From: CAZDYP01 sp964509505
GTDB lineage: Bacteria > Chloroflexota > Anaerolineae > JACRMK01
Direction of reading: 5' to 3'
DNA length: 35,147 nt
Assembly: GCA_964509505.1 (NCBI GenBank)
Contig: CAZDYP010000031.1
Span: forward strand, 1 to 35,147
This document shows, in pieces, positions 14,551-21,850 of this stretch. The notes below the pieces were generated by a model, which saw only the letters and a program-made list of their open reading frames with translations, was not told the DNA's origin and did no database searches. The position numbers and the translations under genes were made by a program. Position 1 is the stretch's first letter, and every line of letters begins with the position of its first letter.

Positions 14551-14585
14551 TATTTTTGATTTTAGATTTTAGATTTTTGATTGGG
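14551..14585. repeat. Left inverted arm of the S23 cassette (TTTAGAT/TTTTGAT heptamers)
   Basis: An AT-rich heptamer array ends in GATTGGG on the gene side. It is a degenerate reverse complement of 15005-15040. It supplies the stop codon and the last seven codons of the S23 gene and starts six bases from the thiolase-like start codon. Confidence 0.9.
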
Positions 14586-14951
14586 CTTGCGCGCTTTGTT
14601 GAGCTTTTGACGAACAGTGTGCACTGAAGCATTGAAGATAGCGGTGAGCTCGTTGCCTTCTTTCATCAGTGCAGCAACTTGCTGTTCAGGTTTCATACCA
14701 CTTTCGACAATAAGCTCCATCCAATAAACAGATTCATCTGCTTCCTCCAACGTCACGCCCGTTTTTGCAACGAAGTCCGCGTCAGAGCGAGCACGACACA
14801 TCGCGCGATAATTCGCGCCCACTGAGGTTGATGAGCGAAGCAGTTGGTTAGCTACGCCATTCCCCGCACACGTATTGGGCAATGAATCCCATAGCTCCAT
14901 AGTCCGTAGCGCCAATTCCTTTGTCCGCTTCTTCAATTCATCAGGTGTCAT
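14562..14951 (-). CDS. S23/IVP-type four-helix-bundle protein
   Basis: The protein (129 aa) matches the S23 (23S rRNA intervening-sequence protein) family of four-helix bundles, which also contains the Avd accessory protein of diversity-generating retroelements. The signatures are LALRTMELWDSLP, NQLLRSSTSVGANYRAMCRARS, and EEADESVYWMELIVESG. A strong AGGAGG (14958-14963) precedes the ATG. No function is established for free-standing members; they bind nucleic acid in the Avd case. The C-terminal PNQKSKI is encoded by the flanking repeat arm. The gene with its two inverted arms fills the space between moxR and the thiolase-like gene. No reverse transcriptase or rRNA is nearby, so it is neither an rRNA intervening sequence nor a complete retroelement. 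Confidence 0.9.
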   Translation of the reverse strand: MTPDELKKRTKELALRTMELWDSLPNTCAGNGVANQLLRSSTSVGANYRAMCRARSDADFVAKTGVTLEEADESVYWMELIVESGMKPEQQVAALMKEGNELTAIFNASVHTVRQKLNKARKPNQKSKI

Positions 14952-15004
14952 TTTCTCCTCCTTCTGTCCTCAAATTGATTGTGAATGAGCGTGCATCTGT
15001 TGTT

Positions 15005-15040
15005 CCCAATCTAAAATCAAAAATCTGAAATCAAAAATCA
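15005..15040. repeat. Right inverted arm of the S23 cassette
   Basis: CCCAATCTAAAATCAAAAAT and further ATC-rich units form the reverse complement of the left arm with a few mismatches. The TGA of moxR (15038-15040) is its last three bases. Confidence 0.9.
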
Positions 15041-15997
15041 ACGTGGCACATCCACCTTGCTCAAAATCCGCTTCATGACGCCATCCGCATTGAAACCTTC
15101 GATTTCCGCTTCGGGCTTGAGCAAGACACGATGGCGGAAGATGGGCAACACGAGCGCCTTCACGTCATCAGGCACCACGTAACCGCGTCCTTGCATCGCC
15201 GCCCACGCTTTCGCCGCCAGCAACATCGCAATCGAAGCGCGCGGGCTGCCGCCAAGCGCGAGGTCAGTCGCCGTGCGCGACGCATTCGCAATCGTCGTGA
15301 TGTATTTCAAGATGCCTTCTTCGACGGTGATGGCGTTGATGTCACGGCGCAACGCCAGCAAATCGTGCGGCGTCATCAAGGGCGTGAGTCCTGTCTGCGC
15401 GAGGTTGTGCGCGTCGAAGCCGTGATGATAGCGCCGCAACACTTCGGCTTCGACTTCAGGCGGCGCATAGCTCACCAAAATCTTGAACAGGAAGCGGTCG
15501 AGCTGCGCTTCGGGCAATGGGTATGTGCCTTCGTACTCGACGGGGTTCTGTGTCGCCAACACCATGAACGGTTCGGGCAATTCGTAACGCTCACCTTCAA
15601 TGGTGACTTGTCGCTCCTCCATCGCTTCAAGCAACGCCGATTGCGTCTTCGCAGGCGCACGATTGATTTCGTCGGCGAGCAAGATGTTGGTGAAGATAGG
15701 TCCCTTCTTCAAATAGAACTTGCTTGTGTTCACATCGAAGACTTGTGTGCCGACGATGTCCGACGGCATCAGGTCAGGCGTGAACTGCACACGGCGAAAC
15801 TCGGCGCGAATCAAGTGCGCGATGGTTTTCGCTGCGAGCGTCTTCGCGGTGCCGGGCACACCCTCTAATAAGACATGCCCACGCGCAAGCAATGCGATGA
15901 GGATTTGTTCTAAAACCTCTTGTTGCCCCACTAACACTTTGCTTGCTTCTGCGCGCATGGTATCGTAAGCTGTTTTGACGGTGAGAGAATTGGACAC
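15038..15997 (-). CDS. MoxR-family AAA+ ATPase
   Basis: MoxR ATPases act as chaperones for metal insertion or complex assembly, usually next to VWA, DUF58 or DUF4350 genes. Numbering from the GTG at 15997 (319 aa), Walker A is GVPGTAKT at 46-53 and Walker B LLADEINRAP at 106-115. Sensor-type blocks LATQNPVEYEGTYPLPEAQLDRF and GGSPRASIAML follow. I choose the GTG because AAGGAG lies just before it; an ATG at 16024 would add nine residues and has no ribosome-binding site. The DUF4350 gene lies directly upstream on the same strand, a known pairing. The stop codon lies in the inverted arm of the S23 cassette. Confidence 0.93.
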   Translation of the reverse strand: MSNSLTVKTAYDTMRAEASKVLVGQQEVLEQILIALLARGHVLLEGVPGTAKTLAAKTIAHLIRAEFRRVQFTPDLMPSDIVGTQVFDVNTSKFYLKKGPIFTNILLADEINRAPAKTQSALLEAMEERQVTIEGERYELPEPFMVLATQNPVEYEGTYPLPEAQLDRFLFKILVSYAPPEVEAEVLRRYHHGFDAHNLAQTGLTPLMTPHDLLALRRDINAITVEEGILKYITTIANASRTATDLALGGSPRASIAMLLAAKAWAAMQGRGYVVPDDVKALVLPIFRHRVLLKPEAEIEGFNADGVMKRILSKVDVPR

Positions 15998-16034
15998 AAC
16001 GACTCCTTCGATGAATGCGGACATATTGGAAATC

Positions 16035-16121
16035 AGGGGAAATACCGGAAGCTTAGAGGGAAAATTGGTCAGCGCGCGAGCCTCAATTTATTTCCCCTAA
16101 TCCCCCCCGTATTTCCCCTAG
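16035..16121. repeat. Inverted repeat (AGGGGAAATAC / GTATTTCCCCT) between DUF4350 and moxR genes
   Basis: CAGGGGAAATAC (16035-16046) pairs with GTATTTCCCCTAG (16109-16121), and TTTCCCCTAATCCCCCC lies between them. The right arm contributes the stop codon of the DUF4350 gene. Confidence 0.65.
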
Positions 16122-17299
16122 CTTCCATTGCTTTGACGGTTGCGTAGTTTGATAGATTCGTTTGCTAATTTGACGAGCGTGCGTTCATTCACATTGGGAT
16201 GGTCAAGCGCGCGCAAGGTGTTGAGCAATGCAGTTTGGTCGAGGTCGTCACGATAACGCGCGAGCTCGCGCAAGAATTCGTCGTCGGGCAATTGGGCGTT
16301 GATGCGATAAGGCTTGCCAAGGCTGCGCTTCAGTTGCTGATGATAATGCTGCATGACGATGCGCCGTTTGCCCGCGCGTCGAAACAATTGCGCCACCGAC
16401 ATCACGTATTCGGCGGGGCTGCGTCGCGCGAGCTCTTGCGGCAACGGCGCGACACGCCCGAAGCGTTGCCCATTCACGACGAGATACGCGAAGATGGCGA
16501 CGAATGAAAACAAAATCGCCCAACCCCAGGGCGTGTTGTAAAGCAACGCTTGAATCGAAGTGCGTCCTGTACTTTTGCCGTTGTAACCGAGATGATATTC
16601 GTCAAATGCGATGAGGCTGCCGACAGGCACATGCCCCAGCAGCGCGCGCACCAACGGCGCATTGTGTTCGCGTTTGAGGCTGTCATTGGTGAATAGATAC
16701 GGCGCGGAGGTGAGGAAGACTTTGCCTCTGCCATGCGTCCATGATACGAGGATGGGAGCGCCATTCGCGCTGAGATGCTGCACGAAGTCGGCGCGTTCCA
16801 GCGCAAGCGCCGAGCGCGTATTGACGACGACCAATTGCGCCGTCGTCGCGCCCCACAATGGTTGTTCGAGGGTGGTGGTGATGACATGCGCCTCCAGTCG
16901 CTTCGTTTTTGCCTTCAGTGCGCGCATCAACGGATCCGCTTCGTCTCGCAAGAAAAATTCGTCAGCGACGATGAGGGTGCGTCCTTGCTCGACCCAACGT
17001 AGGACGGCTCGCGCCTCGTATTCTTCAAAATCGTCGCGCGTCGTGAGGACGAACAACACGCGCGCCTCGTCAGGCACGGCGAATGCTTCGTTCTCGATGG
17101 GTTGCACGCGATAGCCCAGCGCCTCTAGCCATTGGCGCAAAGCGAGCGCGCCATAGCGTGAAGCCGTGTGTGTTGAGTACGGTATGAACGTATTTTGCGC
17201 TTCTTCGAGCGCGTTGCGACGCAGTGCGCTCCACACGGTCAAGCCGATGAGCACAGCGAAGAGCGCAAGCACAATCAAGAGATCACGAGAGGGACGCAT
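16118..17299 (-). CDS. DUF4350 membrane-associated protein
   Basis: The protein (393 aa) has an N-terminal membrane helix (residues 6-25). A DUF4350 domain of GATase-like fold follows, with SRYGALALRQWLEALGY, ARVLFVLTT, and LRWVEQGRTLIVADEF. A conserved FDEYHLGY block precedes a second membrane helix (about residues 262-282). A cytoplasmic helical tail follows. Such proteins occur with moxR and DUF58/DUF4129 genes in a membrane-associated system of unknown function, and moxR is the next gene here. The catalytic residues of real amidotransferases are not evident. The stop codon lies in the inverted repeat at 16109-16121. The family call is good; the role is unknown. Confidence 0.85.
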   Translation of the reverse strand: MRPSRDLLIVLALFAVLIGLTVWSALRRNALEEAQNTFIPYSTHTASRYGALALRQWLEALGYRVQPIENEAFAVPDEARVLFVLTTRDDFEEYEARAVLRWVEQGRTLIVADEFFLRDEADPLMRALKAKTKRLEAHVITTTLEQPLWGATTAQLVVVNTRSALALERADFVQHLSANGAPILVSWTHGRGKVFLTSAPYLFTNDSLKREHNAPLVRALLGHVPVGSLIAFDEYHLGYNGKSTGRTSIQALLYNTPWGWAILFSFVAIFAYLVVNGQRFGRVAPLPQELARRSPAEYVMSVAQLFRRAGKRRIVMQHYHQQLKRSLGKPYRINAQLPDDEFLRELARYRDDLDQTALLNTLRALDHPNVNERTLVKLANESIKLRNRQSNGS

Positions 17300-17311
17300 G
17301 AGCAGGAGAGA

Positions 17312-17452
17312 TTAAAAGTTAGAGACCGCCAAATCTTCTAACCAGTCCAACAACTCTTGCCAGATAGCCACATCCAAGACCACAGCCTTTTTGTTGCCAG
17401 CTGGATCCACCAGAAATTGCGCGCTTGGTAGCAGCGTTTCAGTCATGCTCAT
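17312..17452 (-). CDS. Small orphan antitoxin-like protein (Phd/YefM-type fragment)
   Basis: The 46-residue product (MSMTETLLPSAQFLVDPAGN...) resembles the short antitoxins whose core reads QYIVDEQGKKTAVVLPIEEYEELLEDLEDLA. Here that core is FLVDPAGNKKAVVLDVAIWQ, then ELLDWLEDLAVSNF and a stop, so the usual charged C-terminal tail that grips the toxin is missing. AGGAGG at 17459-17464, six bases before the ATG, supports this start; upstream in-frame residues are not conserved. No toxin gene follows, because the next gene is DUF4350. It may be a decayed antitoxin or a free-standing regulator. Confidence 0.65.
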   Translation of the reverse strand: MSMTETLLPSAQFLVDPAGNKKAVVLDVAIWQELLDWLEDLAVSNF

Positions 17453-17536
17453 TGAGCGCCTCCTTTGATTCGCGCAGGAGTTGTACTCTGGCATGGGGAC
17501 GGAACAGAGGTCGAACTCCTGTCCCACCGTCGGAAT

Positions 17537-18832
17537 TTATTTTTCACGCCGATCTATAAATCGCCGCGCTTTCAGCTCGAAGCGCGGTAATGCGCCGGCA
17601 GGCATGACGGTCACGGTTGGGCGTAACGACAGTTGGCGCTGCACTTGTTGGGTCAAAGCGCGCGCGACTTGGTCGCCATCGGCGTCGCTCACCTCGATTT
17701 GCAAACCCAGCTCGTCCATGGCGGCGTGTTGTGTGAGCTCGACGCGGAACTCAGTGATGGCTGTAAATTGCCGCACAATGGCCTCGATAGCAGAGGGATA
17801 GACGTTGACGCCGCGCACTGTCACCATGTCGTCGGCGCGTCCGATGATGCCGCCTACCATGCGCGCGTAGGTGCGCCCACAGGCGCAGGTCGTCGTGTCG
17901 AGCCGCGCACAGTCCCCCAAGCGATAACGAATCACGGGCGAACCAAGTCGCCCTAGATTTGTCACGACCAATTCGCCCTCTTCGGCAGGCTGCTGCGTGA
18001 GTGGATCAAGCACTTCAAAAATAAATTCGCTCTCATTGAGATGCACGCCGTTGCGCGCGACACACGAGAAGCCTGTCGCACCTACTTCGGTTGCGCCGGT
18101 GTGGTCGAAGCATTGCGCGCCCCACGCTTCCTCAATGCGTTGCCGTGTGCTTGGGATGGAGGCGCCGGGTTCGCCGGCGTGAATGGTCACGCGCACCTGA
18201 CTATGTGCGATGTCTATGCCACTGTGTGCGGCAACTTCCGCGAGATGCAGCGCATAGGTAGGTGTGCAGACAAGCACAGTGGCCGAGTTTTCGATAATGG
18301 CATGGAGCCGCTGTTCCGACGACATGCTGCCGCCAGGAATGGACAACGCGCCGACGGCGCGTAACGCGTCGTAGGCGGACCAAAAACCTACAAAGGGCCC
18401 AAAGCCAAACGCGAAGAACACGCGATCCTCTTCGCTCACGCCTGCCGCTTTATATACGGCGCTCCAACAGCGCGTCCACCATTGCCACGATTCCTGAGTA
18501 TCGAGCCAACGCAACGGCTTGCCCGTCGTGCCTGAAGTTTGGTGATACTTAACGTAGTGCGCCAACGGATAGCTCAAATTCGTGCCGAACAAGGGATGCG
18601 CGGCCTGATCCGCAGCCAGCTCGCTCTTCGTTGTGAAAGGTAATTGTCGCATGTCGTCCCATGATTGCACGTCGTCAGCAGCTCTCACGCCAGCCTCTCG
18701 TAATTTGCGCTGATAAAATGGATTCGAGTTCAGCACGACAGCTAGCAGTTGGCGTAGCTTGTGTAGTTGGTTTTGTCGCAATTCTTCGCGCGACGCAGTT
18801 TCGGCGCGCGGATCAAAGTAGGAAGTGGACAT
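17537..18832 (-). CDS. paaK: Phenylacetate-CoA ligase-family adenylate-forming enzyme
   Basis: The protein (431 aa) is of normal length for PaaK, which activates phenylacetate or related aryl acids to the CoA thioester with ATP. The phosphate-binding loop is TSGTTGKP (99-106). Other adenylation blocks are FDHTGATEVGATGF, SPVIRYRLGDCARLD and the C-terminal ALPRFELKARRFID with the catalytic Lys. CACGRTYARM includes the paired Cys typical of the family. No other paa genes are present, so the true acid is unknown. A strong promoter (18895-18923) with nested palindromes at the start site suggests regulation by a repressor. It is divergent from a dihydroorotase-family gene. The family is sure; the symbol is by similarity only. 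Confidence 0.85.
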   Translation of the reverse strand: MSTSYFDPRAETASREELRQNQLHKLRQLLAVVLNSNPFYQRKLREAGVRAADDVQSWDDMRQLPFTTKSELAADQAAHPLFGTNLSYPLAHYVKYHQTSGTTGKPLRWLDTQESWQWWTRCWSAVYKAAGVSEEDRVFFAFGFGPFVGFWSAYDALRAVGALSIPGGSMSSEQRLHAIIENSATVLVCTPTYALHLAEVAAHSGIDIAHSQVRVTIHAGEPGASIPSTRQRIEEAWGAQCFDHTGATEVGATGFSCVARNGVHLNESEFIFEVLDPLTQQPAEEGELVVTNLGRLGSPVIRYRLGDCARLDTTTCACGRTYARMVGGIIGRADDMVTVRGVNVYPSAIEAIVRQFTAITEFRVELTQHAAMDELGLQIEVSDADGDQVARALTQQVQRQLSLRPTVTVMPAGALPRFELKARRFIDRREK

Positions 18833-18865
18833 AATTGCATTCCTCTATCGAACAGGGGCAGACTG

Positions 18866-18894
18866 CCAATTTGCCCGCCCAACAAATTGGGCGG
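18866..18894. promoter_or_regulatory. Nested palindromes at the paaK transcription start (candidate operator)
   Basis: Two inverted repeats interlock: CCAATTTG (18866-18873) with CAAATTGG (18883-18890), and CCGCCCAA (18875-18882) with TTGGGCGG (18887-18894). They begin directly downstream of the paaK -10 box, where a repressor would block initiation. They could also form alternative hairpins in the leader. No regulator gene is adjacent. Confidence 0.6.
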
Positions 18895-18923
18895 ATTGTA
18901 ACGATTGTTGGAAGGAGTGTCAA
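18895..18923 (-). promoter_or_regulatory. Promoter of the paaK-like gene
   Basis: On the minus strand, a consensus TTGACA (18918-18923), a 17-base spacer and TACAAT (18895-18900) form a near-perfect sigma70 promoter about 60 bases upstream of the start codon. Confidence 0.85.
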
Positions 18924-18981
18924 TGCGCCCAATAGCGGCGCTTCCCTCGCGCAGCGTTGGCTAATCATCACGCGAATTGTG

Positions 18982-19010
18982 TTGACAGTCCATAACACGC
19001 ATGTTACACT
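18982..19010 (+). promoter_or_regulatory. Promoter of the dihydroorotase-family gene
   Basis: TTGACA (18982-18987), a 17-base spacer and TACACT (19005-19010) form a good sigma70 promoter about 90 bases upstream of the ATG at 19100. It is divergent from the paaK promoter. Confidence 0.8.
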
Positions 19011-19099
19011 CATAACGAGGCGGGTTGCTGTCGCTCCGCTGCGTGTATGGTTCGGCTCGTGACCGAGCGCGTATCAAGATTCAGCTTTCATGTCCTCCT

Positions 19100-20518
19100 A
19101 TGTCTCTCGATCTTCGCATTGACTATGGCACCATAGTCACTTCGTCTAGCCTGTATCGCGCAGCGATTGGCGTCAAGGATGGGCGCATTGCCTGTATTGG
19201 CGATGAGCAAGAGCTGCCGCCCGCCACGCGCACGATTGACGCACAGGGCTTGTACGTGATGGCGGGGCTCATTGACCCGCACGTGCACATGCGCGAACCT
19301 GGCCACACTGAGCGCGAGGACTGGTATCATGGCACGCGCGCGGCGGCGGCGGGCGGCGTGACGTGCGTGTTGGAGCATCCGAATTGCGTTCCGCCCGTGA
19401 CCGACCTCGACAAATTTTACTACAAGCGTGACCTCGCCGCATCTAAAGCCCACGTGGATTTTGGGTTGTATGGCGGCGTCGGCTTTTTCGATGCGCCCAA
19501 TAGCCAACGCTTGCCGCCCAAGCGTGGCAACGTGTTCGCCTTGGTGGGCGTCGGCGTGTGCGCGTTTAAGACGTTCTTGTGGCCCTACCCTGATCGCAAA
19601 GACGAGTTCGACGGCATCACCACGCTCGGCGAAGAAGAAATGGAAGTCGTCTTTAGGCTCATCGCCGACACGGGCAAAGTGCTAAATGTCCATGCTGAAC
19701 ACAAGCCGACGGTGGACGCGGCGATGGCGCGGCTCTCGACTATTCGTCCGCGCACGTCGTTGATGCATGAGCCGTCGCGCCCAATTCAAGCCGAGCTCAT
19801 CGCTGTGCGACGCGCGGTGGACGTGGCGTTGCGCGCGGGTGTGCGCTTGAACTTCCCGCATTGCAGCGGCGGCTCAGTCGTGAAGTTCATCGGCAGCGTG
19901 CGCGAGGAAGGCTATACGCACATCACCGCCGAAACGTGCCCGCAGTATTTGTTCTTGAACAACGAGCGACTGCGCGTCGTCGGCCCCTATGGCAAAATCA
20001 ATCCGCCAATTCGCAGCGAGAAGGAACGCTTGTTGTTGTGGGAATGTTTGAAAGAGGGAATGATCGAAACGATTGGCAGCGATCACGCGCCGCACTCGAA
20101 AGAACTGAAAGAGAAAACGTGGGACGACATCTTCGCCGCGCCGGCCGGTCATCCGGGCTTGGAGACGACGCTGCCGTTGCTGTTGACGGCGGTGCATGAG
20201 GAACAGTTGTCGCTCGAAGATGTAACGCGCTTGTGTTCCGAACAGGTCGCCAAATTGTACGGACTCTATCCGCGCAAGGGCGTGTTACAAGTCGGTTCGG
20301 ATGCGGACATCGTGTTGGTGGACATTGACCAGCGCGGCAAAATCGAAGCGGCGAAGATGGAGACCAAAGGCAGAGAAACGGCGAAGCTCTTCGAGGGGAT
20401 GGATTATGTCGGCGCGCCCGTGATGACGTTGGTGAGAGGGAAGGTCATTATGGAGCGCGGCGTCATCGTCGGCGTGCCGGGCGATGGACACTTCGTGCCT
20501 GTCATGGATGGCGCTTAA
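19100..20518 (+). CDS. Dihydroorotase/allantoinase-family cyclic amidohydrolase
   Basis: The protein (472 aa from the ATG at 19100) is a metal-dependent hydrolase of cyclic amides. The metal site is complete: DPHVHMREPG (H61, H63), the Lys likely carboxylated in CAFKTFLW (K157), NVHAEH (H198), FPHCSGG (H254) and GSDHAPHS (D328). DPHVHMREPG favours dihydroorotase over hydantoinase, but no pyrimidine genes are near and the divergent neighbour is a paaK-like ligase, so it might act on another ring. A longer frame from 19025 is not supported by similarity. A promoter at 18982-19010 drives it and a hairpin terminator follows the stop codon. The superfamily is sure; the substrate is not. Confidence 0.87.
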   Translation: MSLDLRIDYGTIVTSSSLYRAAIGVKDGRIACIGDEQELPPATRTIDAQGLYVMAGLIDPHVHMREPGHTEREDWYHGTRAAAAGGVTCVLEHPNCVPPVTDLDKFYYKRDLAASKAHVDFGLYGGVGFFDAPNSQRLPPKRGNVFALVGVGVCAFKTFLWPYPDRKDEFDGITTLGEEEMEVVFRLIADTGKVLNVHAEHKPTVDAAMARLSTIRPRTSLMHEPSRPIQAELIAVRRAVDVALRAGVRLNFPHCSGGSVVKFIGSVREEGYTHITAETCPQYLFLNNERLRVVGPYGKINPPIRSEKERLLLWECLKEGMIETIGSDHAPHSKELKEKTWDDIFAAPAGHPGLETTLPLLLTAVHEEQLSLEDVTRLCSEQVAKLYGLYPRKGVLQVGSDADIVLVDIDQRGKIEAAKMETKGRETAKLFEGMDYVGAPVMTLVRGKVIMERGVIVGVPGDGHFVPVMDGA

Positions 20519-20521
20519 CGC

Positions 20522-20552
20522 GAAACCCGTTTTCTTCGAGAAAACGGGTTTC
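20522..20552. terminator. Bidirectional terminator hairpin
   Basis: A perfect 13-bp stem (GAAACCCGTTTTC, 20522-20534, with GAAAACGGGTTTC, 20540-20552) lies between the convergent amidohydrolase and zinc-ribbon genes. The stem arms carry their own A/T tracts. Confidence 0.85.
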
Positions 20553-20556
20553 GTGC

Positions 20557-21045
20557 TTAGAGCTTGATGCGTTCTGCCGCGGGCACGGCGAGCGTGGGGT
20601 TGCTTGGCGGCGCTAGATCATTGGGCACTTTCGCGCAATAGGGACAGACCGTCCACTTGAGGTGCATGAGCTGATGACAATGGGGGCATTCCTTCTTCAA
20701 CTTGGTGTGGCAATGCGGACAGATTTGATACTCAGGGTAAACAGCGTGATGACAAGTAGGACACGCTTGCTTTTCCTCAATGTCCTGCAACAACGCTTCT
20801 TCGGCTAGCTCGCGCTCGTACACGTCTGCCAGCGTCTCTTTGGGGCGCAGAATGTAGTAGAGGAACAAGCCGGGCAAGTTGAACACGGCAACCATCAGCG
20901 TCGCCAGCAGTTGCGCGAAAATGTCGCGCGAACGCGAACGCATGTCGCGGAATGTCCAGATGACCAAGCTGACGGTGAACGCGACCAGGTACGCGCTAAA
21001 GCAAGCGAGGACAATAGACAACAACAATTCAAGATTGACGGACAT
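20557..21045 (-). CDS. Membrane protein with a C-terminal double zinc ribbon
   Basis: The protein (162 aa from the ATG at 21045) has two membrane helices (about 4-28 and 45-65). A helical linker (KETLADVYERELAEEALLQDIEE) follows, then two treble-Cys zinc ribbons: CPTCHHAVYPEYQICPHC and CPHCHQLMHLKWTVCPYC. Eight cysteines would bind two zinc ions. The extended frame up to 21186 overlaps the divergent promoter region and is not conserved-looking. No function is known; such proteins are common beside housekeeping genes in Chloroflexota. It is divergent from the BFN-domain gene. A TATAAT on this strand (21080-21085) may be its -10 box. Confidence 0.75.
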   Translation of the reverse strand: MSVNLELLLSIVLACFSAYLVAFTVSLVIWTFRDMRSRSRDIFAQLLATLMVAVFNLPGLFLYYILRPKETLADVYERELAEEALLQDIEEKQACPTCHHAVYPEYQICPHCHTKLKKECPHCHQLMHLKWTVCPYCAKVPNDLAPPSNPTLAVPAAERIKL

Positions 21046-21079
21046 GACGTGAGCAAACCTCGTGTGTAAAAGTGCGCCG

Positions 21080-21085
21080 ATTATA
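21080..21085 (-). promoter_or_regulatory. Possible -10 box of the zinc-ribbon gene
   Basis: A perfect TATAAT lies on the minus strand 34 bases upstream of the ATG at 21045, but only a poor -35 (TTATGC, 18 bases away) can be paired with it. Confidence 0.45.
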
Positions 21086-21109
21086 CCATGCGCGTTTTTT
21101 TCGGCATAA

Positions 21110-21138
21110 TTGAAGCGCCCTAAGCGGTGTGGTATAAT
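21110..21138 (+). promoter_or_regulatory. Promoter of the BFN-domain gene
   Basis: TTGAAG (21110-21115), a 17-base spacer and a perfect TATAAT (21133-21138) lie 66 bases upstream of the ATG at 21204. Confidence 0.85.
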
Positions 21139-21203
21139 CGCGGCAATGAATGGCGCATAACCGACGACTATTTTCAGATGGTGCATGCAAGCGGGAGGCT
21201 CGT

Positions 21204-21710
21204 ATGATTGAGGTTGTCATTGACAGTGTGAAGGTCAGTTTAGTTTCGCAATATCGCTTGGTGGTGCTGAAAGAGCGTTTTGGCGAGCGTTATTTGCCTA
21301 TTTGGATTGGGCCGTTCGAGGCGGACGCCATCACCTATCAATTACAGGGGCATGAAGTCCCTCGCCCACTCACCCATGACTTATTGAAGAAAGTCATCCA
21401 GACAATGGGCGCAGAACTGAAGCACGTCGTCGTCACCGACCTCCGTAACGAAACCTTCTATGCGAACTTGGTGTTGAGCGTCAATGGGCGTCAGCTCGAA
21501 GTGGATTCACGCCCTAGCGATGCGATTGCCTTGGCCGTGCGCGCGAATGCCAAAATTTATGTCGCCAACGACGTGATGGACAAGGTGAGCATCGTGCCCG
21601 AAGAAGATATTTCAGGTCGCATGACGGAAGAGGAAGAGGAAAAACTCTCCGCGTTCAGCGATTTCATTGACACGCTCGATCTCGATGACCTTGGCAAAAA
21701 AACCAGCTAA
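21204..21710 (+). CDS. BFN-domain (DUF151) bifunctional nuclease-family protein
   Basis: The protein (168 aa) matches the BFN/DUF151 domain: VVLKERFGERYLPIWIGPFEADAI, HDLLKKVI, ETFYANL and the family's key VDSRPSDAIALAVR. Members include a plant protein reported to have nuclease activity; bacterial roles are unsettled. The acidic C-terminal tail (EEEEEKLSAFSDFIDTLDLDD) is typical of long members. GGGAGG at 21193-21198, five bases before the ATG, fixes the start and rules out the longer frame from 21150. A good promoter lies upstream and a hairpin follows the stop codon, so it is probably monocistronic. Confidence 0.92.
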   Translation: MIEVVIDSVKVSLVSQYRLVVLKERFGERYLPIWIGPFEADAITYQLQGHEVPRPLTHDLLKKVIQTMGAELKHVVVTDLRNETFYANLVLSVNGRQLEVDSRPSDAIALAVRANAKIYVANDVMDKVSIVPEEDISGRMTEEEEEKLSAFSDFIDTLDLDDLGKKTS

Positions 21711-21731
21711 GTTTGCTCATGCTATATGTTG

Positions 21732-21769
21732 ACGGGGATTTGGCGCGCCTCCAAGTCCCCGTTCTTCGT
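21732..21769 (+). terminator. Terminator after the BFN gene
   Basis: ACGGGGATTTGG (21732-21743) pairs with CCAAGTCCCCGT (21751-21762) over 12 bp with one G-U pair and a 7-base loop. A T-rich TCTTCGTTT follows. Confidence 0.75.
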
Positions 21770-21772
21770 TTG

Positions 21773-21838
21773 TAGTGTTTAGTGTGCAGTGACAAGCATT
21801 CACTGCATCCTGCATCCTGCATCCTGCATCCTGCTTAC
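21773..21838. repeat. GCATCCT heptamer array upstream of dnaB
   Basis: Four tandem GCATCCT units (from about 21805) are preceded by AGTGTTTAGTGTGCAGTGA, whose GTGCAGTGA pairs with TCACTGCA. The element lies directly before the dnaB start, which therefore has no visible ribosome-binding site. Confidence 0.85.
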
Positions 21839-21850
21839 TAATTACTTCCC

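Larger units (their letters stand above)
14551..15040. mobile_element. Candidate S23 cassette: S23 gene between inverted heptamer arms
   Basis: The arms at 14551-14585 and 15005-15040 are inverted repeats that both end in GATTGGG/CCCAATC facing the gene. The outer ends touch the neighbouring genes exactly: six bases before the thiolase-like start, and the moxR stop codon inside the right arm. The layout suggests insertion of a 490-bp unit into a spacer. No transposase or clear target duplication is seen. Calling it mobile is inference. Confidence 0.55.

Noticed and set aside
14562..14951. S23 gene as part of a diversity-generating retroelement or an rRNA intervening sequence
   Set aside because: No reverse transcriptase, template/variable repeat pair or rRNA gene lies in the window.
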